From: Roseiarcus sp963833955
GTDB lineage: Bacteria; Pseudomonadota; Alphaproteobacteria; Rhizobiales; Beijerinckiaceae
Length of the DNA: 64,000 bases
Direction: 5' to 3'
NCBI GenBank assembly: GCA_963833955.1
Contig: CAWHZY010000018.1
Span: 1-64,000 of the forward strand
Positions 8,693-18,090 of this stretch are shown in pieces. The translations under genes were made by a program, and so were the position numbers. Positions within the stretch are counted from its first letter, which is position 1. Every line of letters begins with the position of its first letter. Below the pieces are notes generated by a model that had not been told where the DNA came from, searched no databases, and worked only from the letters and a program-made list of their open reading frames with translations.

Positions 8693-9117
8693 GCAGCGAT
8701 GCTCTCTCTGATTGATTCGATTGCCGCGCTCTTGAAGTCGGCGTAGTTCGGATTGTCGTGACCGAAGTCCTAAGCTCGTACACAGAAAGCCGGGTCAACG
8801 CGACAATCTTGCTCGTGGGCTTTGCTCGGCTTGGATTCGTTTGGCGCGGGTCCCGACGGTGCTCGTTTAAACTCCGAGCGACGCGTTCCTGGGCGGCAAC
8901 GAGCCGATACACTTTCCCGTAACCGCCCCCATTTCTTGCCGTCGAACCCTGTCGCGGGTCTTCGCGGAACGCGGCGCGCGTGCGCAGCGTCGCCTGCGGG
9001 CAATAGCCGTGGGGACGGATGCCCGCTTCACGTGTCCAGATCGTGGCTGCGAAAAGATCGTCGCGCCTTGACTTGACGTATCACGCTCCCATCGCTCTTC
9101 TGTCCCTTGAATAGGCA
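8693..9117. other. Intergenic stretch without a recognisable gene
   Basis: The 425 bases between tRNA-Ser and the L,D-transpeptidase-like gene contain only short overlapping frames on both strands with no family resemblance. I see no repeat, hairpin or integrase remnant next to the tRNA that would indicate an attachment site. Confidence 0.5.
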
Positions 9118-9651
9118 ATGAAGTTGTCCCGCCGCCTCTCCCAATTGCGCGTCCTCCCGCTTGCGGGAAACAAGGCCCGCGGCTGGCTGACCGCCGGCCC
9201 GTTCCGCATGCCCTGTGCGCTGGGACCAGCCGGCGTTGTCCGCATCAAACGCGAGGGCGACAAGGGCACCCCGGCGGGCCGGTTCCTGCTGTTATGGGGC
9301 TATTATCGGCCCGACCGCGTGCGGCTGAGGGCAGCGGGGGCGCCGCTCAAGCCCTTGCGCCGCGATCAGGGCTGGTGTGAAGACCCCACGAGCCCGCGCT
9401 ACAATCGGCCCGTGCGCCTGCCGGCGCGTGACTGCACCGACCGGATGTGGCGCGAGGACCATCTCTATGACCTGACCTTCGTGCTCGACCAGAATTTCTC
9501 TCGCCGTGCGAAGGGGTGCGGCAGCGCGATTTTCTTCCATCTCGCGCGGGATGGCCTTACGCCGACCGCCGGCTGCGTCGCGATTTCCGCCGCGGACATG
9601 AGGAAGCTCGCTCCGCGCCTCGCGCGCGGCGCCGTCATGGTGATTGGGTAG
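9118..9651 (+). CDS. L,D-transpeptidase (YkuD) family protein
   Basis: A 177-residue protein with the compact YkuD fold, which in characterised members cross-links peptidoglycan peptides or anchors proteins to them through a cysteine. The catalytic signature is visible near the C-terminus: His141 in FHLARDG and Cys153 in TAGCVAIS, with the conserved spacing. The front half has GRFLLLWGYYRPDR. No clear signal peptide or transmembrane segment is present; the first 20 residues are basic but not strongly hydrophobic. It resembles the short single-domain alphaproteobacterial YkuD proteins rather than the large ErfK type. The ATG at 9118 is the only good start. Confidence 0.8.
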   Translation: MKLSRRLSQLRVLPLAGNKARGWLTAGPFRMPCALGPAGVVRIKREGDKGTPAGRFLLLWGYYRPDRVRLRAAGAPLKPLRRDQGWCEDPTSPRYNRPVRLPARDCTDRMWREDHLYDLTFVLDQNFSRRAKGCGSAIFFHLARDGLTPTAGCVAISAADMRKLAPRLARGAVMVIG

Positions 9652-9739
9652 CCACTCCGCTGCGGTCCGCCGACACAGAATTGACGCCAGGCGGGTCGAT
9701 TTCCTATGATCGCTTCGACCACGTCACGAGAACCACGCT

Positions 9740-11458
9740 TTGAAACCATTTCAATTCGCCTTCGCGTTCCTCAGTCTCGTTCCCGCCGCGGCGGTCGCCG
9801 ACCCCGTCATCTCCCCGTTGGCCACTGCGCGTCCGGTCGTCGCCCGTCATGGGATGATCGTCAGTCAGGAGGCGGCTGCCTCGCGAGTTGGGTTGGACAT
9901 CTTGAGACGCGGGGGCAATGCCGTCGATGCGGCGGTCGCGGTCGGATTTGCGCTCGCTGTCACCCTGCCGCGCGCCGGCAATCTCGGTGGCGGCGGTTTC
10001 ATGCTGATTTATCGCGCCGATCTGAACCAAACGATCGCGGTCGACTATCGCGAAACGGCGCCTGCCGCGACAACCAGGGACGTGTTCCTCGACGCCAACG
10101 GCGAAGCCGATCCGTTCAAGTCGCGCTATTCCGGGCTCGCGATCGGGGTCCCTGGGACTGTCGCCGGCCTCGAGCTCGCCTGGCGCAAATATGGCTCGGG
10201 CAAGTTCTCTTTCGCTGATCTGATCGCGCCGGCGATCGTGCTCGCGCGGCAAGGGCTTACTGTCGACGATGACGTCGCCGATTCTCTGCCGCTGGCGGCG
10301 AAGGCGCTGGCCAGTCATCCTTCATCGGCGCGCATCTATCTGCGCCCGGATGGCAGCGTCCCGCAGACCGGCGATCACATCGCGCTCGACGATCTCGCCG
10401 CAACGCTCGAGACGATCGCAGCTAAAGGCGCTGCGGGCTTCTACTCCGGTCCGGTGGCGCAAAAGATCGTTCAGGCCGTCAATGCGGCGGGCGGCCGAAT
10501 GACGATCGAGGACCTCGCCAGTTATCGCGCCGTCGAGCGCGAGCCCGTCCGCGGAGCCTATCGCGGCTATGCCGTTGTCTCGATGCCGCCGCCTTCGTCC
10601 GGTGGGGCGCATATTATTGAAATCCTCAATATTCTCGAAGGTTTCCCGATTGCCGGACAGGGGCTCAATTCCGCCGCCTCGCTACACGAGCTGGCGGAAG
10701 CCGAGAAGCTCGCCTACGCCGATCGTGCGGCCTGGCTCGGCGATCCCGATTTCATCAAAATCCCGCTTGCCGGTCTCGCCTCCAAGCCATACGCGGAGCA
10801 TTTGCGGTCACTGATTGATCTCGACCGGGCCCGTCCTGCCGCCGACATTCGGCCCGGCGAACCGCAGCGCTACGAGAGCAATCAGACGACACATTTCTCG
10901 ATTGTCGATAGCGCCGGCGACGCGGTCGCCAACACCTACACACTCAATCTTCCCTACGGGTCCGGTTTGGTTGCGGACGGGACCGGATTGTTGCTCAACA
11001 ACGAGCTCGACGACTTCGCCGCCAAGCCCGGCGCCGCCAACGCCTATGGGCTCCTCGGCGGCGACGCCAATGCGCCCGGACCCGCGAAGCGACCCCTCTC
11101 GTCCATGAGTTCGACCCTTGTGTTCAAGGACGGCAAGCTGCTGATGGCGACCGGCAGCCCCGGCGGCTCCACCATCATCTCCACGGTATTGCAGATCATC
11201 CTCAATGTGATCGATCACGGCCTCAACGTTGCTGAAGCCGAGAATGCGCCGCGTGCGCATGACCAGCTCTGGCCGGATGAATTGCGCATCGAGCGCGGCA
11301 TGTCGCCAGACACCATTCGCCTGCTCGAGGCGATGGGCCATAAGGTTGTGGTGCGCGACGCCATGGGCTCGGCCAATACGATCATGCGGACTCCGGACGG
11401 CGAGCTTGAGGGCGCGTCGGATTTGCGCCAAAGGGGGACGCTGGCGGTTGGATATTGA
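9740..11458 (+). CDS. ggt: Gamma-glutamyltransferase (glutathione hydrolase)
   Basis: This periplasmic enzyme cleaves the gamma-glutamyl bond of glutathione and related compounds. The 572-residue precursor begins with a cleavable signal peptide (FAFAFLSLVPAAAVADP). The N-terminal part carries GGNAVDAAVAVGFAL and the core has YRETAPAA. The self-processing site and N-terminal nucleophile of the small subunit is the first Thr of NQTTHFSIVD, near residue 383. Further on come LLNNELDDF and the oxyanion region PLSSMSSTLVF with SPGGSTII. The length is typical and nothing is missing. The next gene starts 29 bases downstream, so the two are probably co-transcribed. Confidence 0.95.
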   Translation: MKPFQFAFAFLSLVPAAAVADPVISPLATARPVVARHGMIVSQEAAASRVGLDILRRGGNAVDAAVAVGFALAVTLPRAGNLGGGGFMLIYRADLNQTIAVDYRETAPAATTRDVFLDANGEADPFKSRYSGLAIGVPGTVAGLELAWRKYGSGKFSFADLIAPAIVLARQGLTVDDDVADSLPLAAKALASHPSSARIYLRPDGSVPQTGDHIALDDLAATLETIAAKGAAGFYSGPVAQKIVQAVNAAGGRMTIEDLASYRAVEREPVRGAYRGYAVVSMPPPSSGGAHIIEILNILEGFPIAGQGLNSAASLHELAEAEKLAYADRAAWLGDPDFIKIPLAGLASKPYAEHLRSLIDLDRARPAADIRPGEPQRYESNQTTHFSIVDSAGDAVANTYTLNLPYGSGLVADGTGLLLNNELDDFAAKPGAANAYGLLGGDANAPGPAKRPLSSMSSTLVFKDGKLLMATGSPGGSTIISTVLQIILNVIDHGLNVAEAENAPRAHDQLWPDELRIERGMSPDTIRLLEAMGHKVVVRDAMGSANTIMRTPDGELEGASDLRQRGTLAVGY

Positions 11459-11487
11459 GCGGCGAACGCCTGGGAGGAAATCAATTC

Positions 11488-12492
11488 ATGGCACTGAACG
11501 TCGGCGTCGTCGGGGTTGGAAAGATTGGGCAGGAGCACATTCGCCGGCTGACCGAGACGCTCGCGGGCGCCCGAATTGTCGCGGTGAGCGACGCCGACGC
11601 CGCCCGGGCGGATGAGGTTGCGGCGAGGGTTGTCGGGGCGAAGGCTTATCCGACCGGCGAAGAGCTCATTGCGGCGAAGGGGGTTGATGCTGTCATCGTC
11701 ACGTCGTGGGGAGATACGCACGCAGCTTATGTGATCGCAGCGATCCGGGCCGGAAAACCGATCTTCTGCGAGAAGCCGATGGCGACGACGGAAGCGGATT
11801 GCTCGGCGATCCTCGATGCGGAAGCCGCCTTCGGAAGACGGCTCGTCCAAATCGGGTTCATGCGCCGTTTCGATGCCCAATATCGCGCCATGAAGGAGAC
11901 GATCCAGAAGGGCGCGATCGGATCGCCGCTGATGTTTCACAGCGTCCATCGCAACGCTTTTTCTCCGGGCCATTTCAGGGCGACGATGGCGATCACCGAT
12001 ACGGCGGTGCACGACATCGACATTGCGAGGTTCGTGCTGGATGACGAGCCTGTCGCGATCGCAGTCAAGGCGCCGCGTGGGAACCAACGGGCCGGCGGGG
12101 TCGCGGACCCGTTGTTCACGCTCATGGACATGCGCTCAGGCGCGCTGGTGACGATCGAGACCTCGGTTCACGTCGCCTATGGCTACGATATTCGCGGCGA
12201 GGTGATCGGCGAAACCGGGACGGTGAGCCTCGCCGAGCAAAACGAAGTCGTCCTCAAGGTGAACGGCTCCTTTTCGGGCCGCGTGTTCGCCGACTGGCCG
12301 GAACGGTTCGACCCGGCCTTCGACGCGGAATTCCGCGCCTGGATCAGCGCGGCCGGCAAGGGCGGCGCAGCAGGCCCGAGCGCGTGGGATGGCTATGTCG
12401 CGACCGCCGCCACGCTCGCCGGAGTAAGAGCGCTCGAGAGCGGCGCCCGGGAGCCGATCAAGTTGCGGGAAAAACCCGCGTTATATGCGTGA
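11488..12492 (+). CDS. Gfo/Idh/MocA-family oxidoreductase, inositol 2-dehydrogenase-like
   Basis: A 334-residue NAD(P)-dependent oxidoreductase. The N-terminal Rossmann fold has VGVVGVGKIGQEHI, followed by the family EKP lysine motif (IFCEKPMATT, near residue 95). The C-terminal domain has the catalytic Asp/His in TDTAVHDIDIARFVL. This pattern fits myo-inositol 2-dehydrogenase (IolG), which oxidises myo-inositol to scyllo-inosose, but other polyol or sugar substrates are possible and no other iol gene is nearby. I chose the ATG at 11488, preceded by GGAGGAAA, over the weaker TTG at 11455. It follows ggt closely. Confidence 0.82.
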   Translation: MALNVGVVGVGKIGQEHIRRLTETLAGARIVAVSDADAARADEVAARVVGAKAYPTGEELIAAKGVDAVIVTSWGDTHAAYVIAAIRAGKPIFCEKPMATTEADCSAILDAEAAFGRRLVQIGFMRRFDAQYRAMKETIQKGAIGSPLMFHSVHRNAFSPGHFRATMAITDTAVHDIDIARFVLDDEPVAIAVKAPRGNQRAGGVADPLFTLMDMRSGALVTIETSVHVAYGYDIRGEVIGETGTVSLAEQNEVVLKVNGSFSGRVFADWPERFDPAFDAEFRAWISAAGKGGAAGPSAWDGYVATAATLAGVRALESGAREPIKLREKPALYA

Positions 12493-12597
12493 GGCGGCGA
12501 GCCGTTGAGCAATCGCGCCGCAATCGCGTGACGCGCGTCATGCAACCGACGCTCTCGACTTAACGCGGAATTATCGCGAGTTTGGCAGGCTCAGGCG

Positions 12598-14079
12598 ATG
12601 TCCTTCGCCTTGCCATTTGCCCGATCCGCGAGCAACGAGCTGTCCGAGACCCGGCTTGCCGGGCTAGGCCTCGCTGCAATCTCGCTCTTTCTGTTCACGC
12701 TCGCCGCCGTCTCGCCGCAGGTGCTTGGCGACGGCGACACGTGGTCGCATGTGGCGACCGGCGAGTGGATCATCGCTCATGGGAGCGTGCCGCACGCCGA
12801 TCCGTTCAGCCATTCGATGGCGAGCGCGCCATGGACCGCGCATGAATGGCTGTCCGAAGTCCTGCTGACGCTCGTCTTTCGCCTGGGCGGATGGAGCGGC
12901 ATCGTGGTGCTGACCGGCGCGGCCGCTGCGGTCGCGGCGCTGATCGTCGGATTGAGCGCGGCGCGTGAACTTCGCGGCGCCCCGCTCATCGCGACCGTCG
13001 CAATCGGCCTTTCGCTGGTGACGGCGAACCTGCTCGCGCGGCCGCATGTGCTGGCGCTCCCGCTCGCGGCCGCCTGGGGCGCCGGGCTTATCGCGGCGCG
13101 CGACCGCGGCCGCGCGCCGCCGCTTGGGCTCGCTGCGCTCATGACCGCGTGGGTGAATATGCACGGCGGATTCATCTTCGGCCTCATCCTGATCGCGCCT
13201 TTCGCGCTCGAGGCGGTGACGGAGGCGCCGGTAGGCGCGCGTCTCGTAGCCGCGCGCGCCTGGGCGACGTTCGCTCTCGCCGCGCTCGCCGCCGCGCTCC
13301 TTAATCCGTATGGGATCGACGCGTTACTCCTTCCGTTCCGACTGATGTCGGTCGAGAACCTGTCGCGCATCAGCGAATGGCAGCCGCAAGACTTCAGCCA
13401 TATCGGAACAATGGAGCTGGCGCTGCTGACGCTGCTCGGCCTTACGCTGACCCGGCCATTCGCCATGCCGCCGATCCGCGCCGCGCTGCTGATCGCGCTG
13501 GTGGCGATGGCTCTGCAGCATTCGCGCCATCAGGTGTTGCTCGGGATCCTCGCGCCGATGTTGCTGGCGCGGCCGATCGCCGGGGCGATCGGCATGGGAG
13601 GCGCGAGCGGAGAGTGGCGGCGGGTCGCGCGCATCGCGCTCACCGCGACCGTTGCGGCAGCGATGGCGATCGGAAACGTCAGGCTCCTGATGCCGATCGA
13701 GCAGACCGACCGCGCCAGCGCGCCGATCTCGGCCTTGAGCGTTGTCCCGTCGGAATTGAGACGCAAGCCCGTGCTGAACGACTACGCCTTTGGCGGTTTT
13801 CTCATCTTTGAGCATGTGCGGCCGTTCATCGACGCCCGCGTGGAGCTCTACGGCGACGGCATGCTGAGCCTCTACGACAAGCTGCGGAGCGGCGATCGTG
13901 AAGCTGTCGAGGAGGCGCTCAAACGCTACGACATTGCCTGGACCATCTTTGCGCCGGATAACCGGATCGTCGCCGTCCTCGATCGGGAGCCCGGCTGGCG
14001 GCGCCTCTATGCCGACGCGACCGCCGTCGTCCATGTGCGGGATACGGCGCTCCGGCCGACGGGACGGGGGGAGGAATGA
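12598..14079 (+). CDS. Polytopic membrane protein, possible GT-C-type glycosyltransferase
   Basis: A 493-residue inner-membrane protein with about ten hydrophobic segments. The first periplasmic loop contains LGDGDTWSHVATGEWIIAHG and PHADPFSHS, an acidic-aromatic motif seen in many uncharacterised GT-C-fold-like membrane proteins that may use polyprenyl-linked sugars. The C-terminal soluble part (PVLNDYAFGGFLIFE, then FIDARVELYGDGML) resembles their periplasmic tail. No sugar-transferase activity can be read directly from the sequence. The reading frame is intact. It stands alone, 105 bases after the dehydrogenase gene, and faces the convergent HAD gene. Confidence 0.7.
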   Translation: MSFALPFARSASNELSETRLAGLGLAAISLFLFTLAAVSPQVLGDGDTWSHVATGEWIIAHGSVPHADPFSHSMASAPWTAHEWLSEVLLTLVFRLGGWSGIVVLTGAAAAVAALIVGLSAARELRGAPLIATVAIGLSLVTANLLARPHVLALPLAAAWGAGLIAARDRGRAPPLGLAALMTAWVNMHGGFIFGLILIAPFALEAVTEAPVGARLVAARAWATFALAALAAALLNPYGIDALLLPFRLMSVENLSRISEWQPQDFSHIGTMELALLTLLGLTLTRPFAMPPIRAALLIALVAMALQHSRHQVLLGILAPMLLARPIAGAIGMGGASGEWRRVARIALTATVAAAMAIGNVRLLMPIEQTDRASAPISALSVVPSELRRKPVLNDYAFGGFLIFEHVRPFIDARVELYGDGMLSLYDKLRSGDREAVEEALKRYDIAWTIFAPDNRIVAVLDREPGWRRLYADATAVVHVRDTALRPTGRGEE

Positions 14080-14166
14080 CGGCGCGCGATTGGGGAAGCA
14101 AAGAAGGCCAGCGCCCAAGGCGCCGTCCGCTGTTGCTCATAGGCGCACCTGCAGGCTTCCGACCCT

Positions 14167-14766
14167 TCACGGCAGAGCGCCGCGCGCCACGAGCTCCTTC
14201 TCCAGATTGACGCCGGAAGTGAAATGGATCGCCGGCATGCCGAGCGCCTCGGAAGCGCGCACGTTGGGAGGCGAGTCATCAATGAAAAGAAGTTCATTCG
14301 GTTGCCGCCCGGCGCGCTTGAACAGGATTTCATAGATGCCCGCGTCCGGCTTCACTAAGCCAACATGACCAGAGATGACTCGGTCGTCGAATTCGCTCAG
14401 GAAATCGTGCTTGCGCTCCGCAAGCGCGAAGGTTTCGTGAGCGAAATTGCTGAGCGCGTAGACCGGCTTGCCGGACGCGCGCAATCGGCGCAGCAGCGCG
14501 ACATTCTCCTCGATCGGTTCGCCAAGCGTCTCAATCCAGCGCTCATGGAACATGCGTATTTCCTTGGCGAATTCAGGAAAGCTCTTGGCCCTGGCTGCGA
14601 CCGCGGCAGCGAAGTCTTCGGCGACGTCGGTGTGCGAAACAAAGTCCATCCCGAGCGCGGTCGACAGGAAGCGCTCCATCCGTTCCTCGTCGTCGAAGAC
14701 CTTGCGGTAGAGGTAGCGGGGATTCCAGCGAACCAGAACGTTGCCGATGTCAAAGACGACAATCAT
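14167..14766 (-). CDS. HAD-family hydrolase (YihX-like)
   Basis: A 199-residue haloacid-dehalogenase-superfamily phosphatase. Motif I is VFDIGNVLV with the nucleophilic Asp6. The usual second Asp is Gly, as in the YihX glucose-1-phosphatase branch. Motif II is YALSNFA, motif III the Lys in GHVGLVKPD, and motif IV LFIDDSPPNV. The helical cap lies between motifs I and II. The ATG at 14766 removes 14 non-conserved upstream residues. The substrate is probably a small phosphate ester and cannot be named. Confidence 0.85.
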   Translation of the reverse strand: MIVVFDIGNVLVRWNPRYLYRKVFDDEERMERFLSTALGMDFVSHTDVAEDFAAAVAARAKSFPEFAKEIRMFHERWIETLGEPIEENVALLRRLRASGKPVYALSNFAHETFALAERKHDFLSEFDDRVISGHVGLVKPDAGIYEILFKRAGRQPNELLFIDDSPPNVRASEALGMPAIHFTSGVNLEKELVARGALP

Positions 14767-14962
14767 GCGGGGGTTCCTTGCAACCGGTTCGGAAAGCGAG
14801 ATTAGCATTGGGTCGCAGTCGCGCGGATCGCAAGTGGGAACGGAAAGGATCGCGGTGGGGGCGCCCTTCGACAGCTGCTCCCGGGGGAGTTGGCGCGACT
14901 ATAGGGCAGGGTGCAGCGAAGCGGTCCCCGCGAGACAAAATTTCGCCCGTCCGACAGACAAG

Positions 14963-14988
14963 GGCTGCGCGGCGCTAGCCGCGCAGCC
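14963..14988 (-). terminator. Hairpin downstream of the GMC oxidoreductase gene
   Basis: GGCTGCGCGGC (14963-14973) and GCCGCGCAGCC (14978-14988) form a perfect 11-base-pair stem with a four-base loop, 20 bases after the stop codon at 15009 on the minus strand. The flank is only moderately T-rich on that strand, so termination strength is uncertain. Confidence 0.6.
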
Positions 14989-15008
14989 GGGACTTCAGAT
15001 CACCCGCC

Positions 15009-16578
15009 TCAGATCGTGTTCGACTTCATCTGCTCGGCGATGTAGTCGGCTTGACGGATCGCCAGCGTGACGATCGTCAGCGTCGGATTCTCGGCCCCGC
15101 CCGTCGTAAACTGGCTGCCGTCCGAGACGAACAGGTTCTTGATGTCGTGAGTCTGGCCGTGACTGTTCACCACGCCGTCGCGTGCATTGGCGCTCATCCG
15201 GTTCGTGCCGAGATTGTGAGTTCGAGGGGTAGGGCGGGGTGGGGAAGGTGCGTATCGCCCCGACCGCCTCATACATCGCCTTGCCCTGTCCAAAAGCGTG
15301 GTTGCGCATCGCGATGTCGTTCGGGTGGTCGTCGAAATGCACGTCCACGACGGCTAAGCCCCATTTGTCCTTCTGGTCGCTGAGCGTGATCCGGTTCGTC
15401 TCCTGCGGCATGTCCTCGCCGACGATCCACATCCCGGCCATATTCGAATAGCCGTCGAGCGCGGTGGTGAACTCGCGACCCCAGGCGCCCGGATCGAGGA
15501 AAGCAGCCATGAAGGGGAGGCCGAGGGAAAGCGTCTCCAGTTCGTAGCCGCCGACGAAGCCGCGGCTCGGATCGTTTCGCGCTTCGTCCCGCATGATGCC
15601 GGCCATCGTCGTGCCCCGGTACATGTGCACCGGCTGCTCAAAGATGGCGTAGACCGACCCCGTGGTGTGCCGCATGTAGTTGCGGCCGACTTGGCCCGAC
15701 GAATTGGCGAGCCCGTCCGGAAACTGCGACGAGGCGGAGTTGAGCAGAAGCCGCGGGCTTTCGAGCGAATTGCCGGCGACCGCAACGATGCGCGCCTTCT
15801 GTCGCTGAAGCTTGCCATCCGCGTCGAAATAAGTGACGCCGGTGACCTTGCCCGAAGGGTCGTGATCGATCTGCGCGACATGCGATTCCGGGCGAACCTC
15901 CATGTTGCCGGTCGCCTCGCCCTTCGGGATCTCAGTGTAGAGCGTGGACCACTTTGCCCCCCACTTGCAGCCCTGGAAGCAGAAGCCGGTTTGATGGCAG
16001 GCGACCCGCCCGTCGCCGGGAACGGAGTTGATCGCCATCCGTCCGGTGTGACACTCCTTGTAACCGAGCTTGTCCGCGCCGGCCTTGAAGACCTTGAAAT
16101 TGTTGCTTCCAGGCAGGCCGGGCCGGTCGCCCGTACGGGTGACGCGCATCTTGTCCTCGGCCTTGGCGTAGTAAGGCTCGAGATCGGCGAGCGTGATCGG
16201 CCAGTCGAGAAGATTGGCGCCAGGAATATGACCGTAGGTCGACGCTTCCTTGAACTCGTGCTCCTGGAAGCGAAGGGAGGCGCCCGCCCAGTGGGTCGTC
16301 GTTCCGCCGACGGACTTGACGATCCAGGCCGGCAGGTTGGGGAAGTTCTTGTGAACCCGCCAGCTGCCGGAGGTCGTGCGCATATCCGTCCATGCGAGCT
16401 GGGTGAAGCTCGGCCATTCGTCGTTGATGAAGTCGGAGAAGTCCAGGCGCTTGCCCGCTTCGAGCACGACGACCTTGACGCCCTTCTGCGCCAGCTCGTT
16501 GCCAAGCGTTCCGCCGCCCGCGCCCGATCCTACGATGACGACGACGCTGTCGTCGCTCTGATCGAATTTCGCTGCCAT
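15009..16578 (-). CDS. GMC family oxidoreductase (gluconate/choline dehydrogenase type), one frameshift
   Basis: An FAD-dependent alcohol or sugar oxidoreductase of about 523 residues. The N-terminal dinucleotide fold has VVIVGSGAGGGTLGNELA, followed by GGTTTHWAGASLRF and the long substrate domain. Near 15235 an indel breaks the frame just before the conserved C-terminal HNLGTNRMS motif. The other frame continues with DIKNLFVSDGSQFTTGGAENP (the usual GMC tail with the Asn/His active-site neighbourhood) and ends EQMKSNTI at 15009. Uncorrected, the first frame runs to 14995. It lies 41 bases after a gluconate-dehydrogenase subunit 3-like gene, so the pair is probably a membrane-linked dehydrogenase. 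No cytochrome subunit is present here. Confidence 0.82.
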
Positions 16579-16619
16579 GTCCGTTTCCTCGCGTGAATGG
16601 GGCTTCTTGTTGTTGCGCG

Positions 16620-17166
16620 TCAGAGCCAGCTGATGTCGTCGAAGCCGCGGTCGATGTAGCCGCCCTTGGAGAAGGACTTGCCCTCGTATCCGAAGATCGG
16701 CCAGATCTCTTTCTGGTTGTAGAGCGACACGACGAGGCCGGAGCGGATCGTCTCGAACATCGGATCCGCGCTCTGGTTCCTGAGGAGCGCAACTCGGTCG
16801 GCCTCCCAGGGGCGACCGACATAGCCTCCCTCGCCCGCGGCCCCGTCGAGCGCGGCGACGAAGCCCTCGATCTCAGCCTTCATCTCCGGGCTGCCCGCGG
16901 CCTTGTCGTCGTAGCCTTTCATCGCGATCGCGTAGTAGCGGTCGGCGACCTTGTCATGCGGGTAGATGTCGCGCGCGACGAGGATCAGGGTCTTCATCGT
17001 CTCGGGCTTCAGGCCCTTGACGTCGAGGGCCCACGCTTCGGAAACGTTGAGCAGGGCGCCGGTCGAAGTGATCGCGATCGCGGCTGCGAAGCCGCTCGCG
17101 GATCGTTGCAGGAATCCGCGTCTGGACAGCGCCTGCCTCGCGGGCGTCGGTGTCGGTTGCCGTCAT
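16620..17166 (-). pseudogene. Gluconate 2-dehydrogenase subunit 3-like protein, frameshift in the signal region
   Basis: The small subunit of this dehydrogenase family is a Tat-exported protein that partners the GMC-type FAD subunit. The ATG at 17166 begins MTATDTDAREA. A one-base shift near 17125 is then needed to reach ALSRRGFLQRSASGFAAAIA, a clear twin-arginine signal peptide, followed by the mature protein (TLILVARDIYPHD to GFDDISWL). Without the shift the frame loses the Tat motif. The mature region of about 150 residues has the family helices and is otherwise intact. It lies between the VOC gene and the GMC gene on the same strand. Confidence 0.7.
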
Positions 17167-17215
17167 GGGTGTCTCCTCCTGTTTTTGTTTGCGGAATTTG
17201 TTGGCCGCGGCGGCG

Positions 17216-17611
17216 TTACCGGAAGCGGCCGCACTTCTGCAGCACTTCGATCTTGTAGCCGTCCGGATCTTCGACGAAGAAAAAGCGCGCGATCTGCTTT
17301 CCGTCGTTGTTGAACTCGACGATCTTGCGCGGCTTGAGCCCTTCGGCCTCGAAACGGCGGTGCTCCGCATCGAGGTCCTCGACCACGAAGGCGACATGGC
17401 CGTAGCCGTCGCCAAGATTGTAAGGCTCGGTGCGATCCTTGTTGATCGTGAGCTCGACTTCGTAGGGCGCCTCGGAATTCGACAGATAGACGAGCGTGAA
17501 GTCTGAGAAGTCGAGGCGATCGGCGATATCGAGTCCGAAGGCTTTTTTGTAGAAAGCGAGCGACCGCGCTTCATCCAGCACGCGGATCATCGTGTGGATC
17601 GCTTTCGCCAT
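17216..17611 (-). CDS. Glyoxalase I-like VOC family protein
   Basis: A 131-residue vicinal-oxygen-chelate protein resembling lactoylglutathione lyase, which converts the methylglyoxal-glutathione adduct to S-lactoylglutathione. The four metal ligands of GloA can be assigned: His6 in KAIHTMIRV, Glu in YEVELTINK, His in GYGHVAFVVED and Glu in GYKIEVLQK. The length matches bacterial GloA. It precedes the two dehydrogenase-like genes on the same strand by 49 bases and may share a transcript. A different alpha-ketoaldehyde or unrelated VOC substrate cannot be excluded. Confidence 0.85.
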   Translation of the reverse strand: MAKAIHTMIRVLDEARSLAFYKKAFGLDIADRLDFSDFTLVYLSNSEAPYEVELTINKDRTEPYNLGDGYGHVAFVVEDLDAEHRRFEAEGLKPRKIVEFNNDGKQIARFFFVEDPDGYKIEVLQKCGRFR

Positions 17612-17715
17612 GTCTCACCCGGACGAAGTCGCAGCCTTAAGAGCGGCGAACCCGGAAAGGCTAGCGAGGCCGGAAGCGAGCGGGTGTTATCGGCTTACTA
17701 CGCTGGCGATTGGTC

Positions 17716-18009
17716 TCAGGCGGCCTCAGCGCGCGCTCGTCCACCGGGTTCCACGGAAGTTCGAGCGGTGACGCATATACAGCGCAGATGGGAGGTGAAA
17801 TTTGGGACTTCCCCCCGAAGGAGCAGGATCTCCTGGTGAAGCGTCGAGATGAAGCGGGGCACAGACATCCCCTCGTCCGCTGCTATTTCTTCGAGGATTC
17901 CCCAAAACACTTTCTCAAGACGAAGGCTGGTGCTCTGGCCGTTCAGTCGTATGGAGCGCGTTTCGAAGGCGTAGCTGTTGGGAGACTGACTGGCGAACAG
18001 ATGACACAT
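17716..18009 (-). CDS. Ribbon-helix-helix domain protein (RHH_4 type)
   Basis: A 97-residue protein whose core, TRSIRLNGQSTSLRLEKVFW followed by ILEEIAADEGMSVPRFISTL, fits the single ribbon-helix-helix domain of the RHH_4 family. These are probably dimeric DNA-binding proteins and are common in alphaproteobacteria. The frame stays open to 18117, but the ATG at 18009 is preceded by GGAGGAGGAAAC, a very strong ribosome site, and gives the usual MCHLF-type start. A palindrome matching an Irr box lies 82 bases upstream of this start. The target genes of the protein are unknown. Confidence 0.78.
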   Translation of the reverse strand: MCHLFASQSPNSYAFETRSIRLNGQSTSLRLEKVFWGILEEIAADEGMSVPRFISTLHQEILLLRGEVPNFTSHLRCICVTARTSVEPGGRARAEAA

Positions 18010-18090
18010 GTTTCCTCCTCCGGCCTTCTTTCCCGTCTGTCGGGATTGGCCTGCCGACTCGCTTTTCGGCGCGGGCGGCCTGATTTTCTT

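Noticed and set aside
8693..9117. Genomic-island attachment site at the 3' end of tRNA-Ser
   Set aside because: No integrase gene or direct repeat of the tRNA end was seen downstream within the window.
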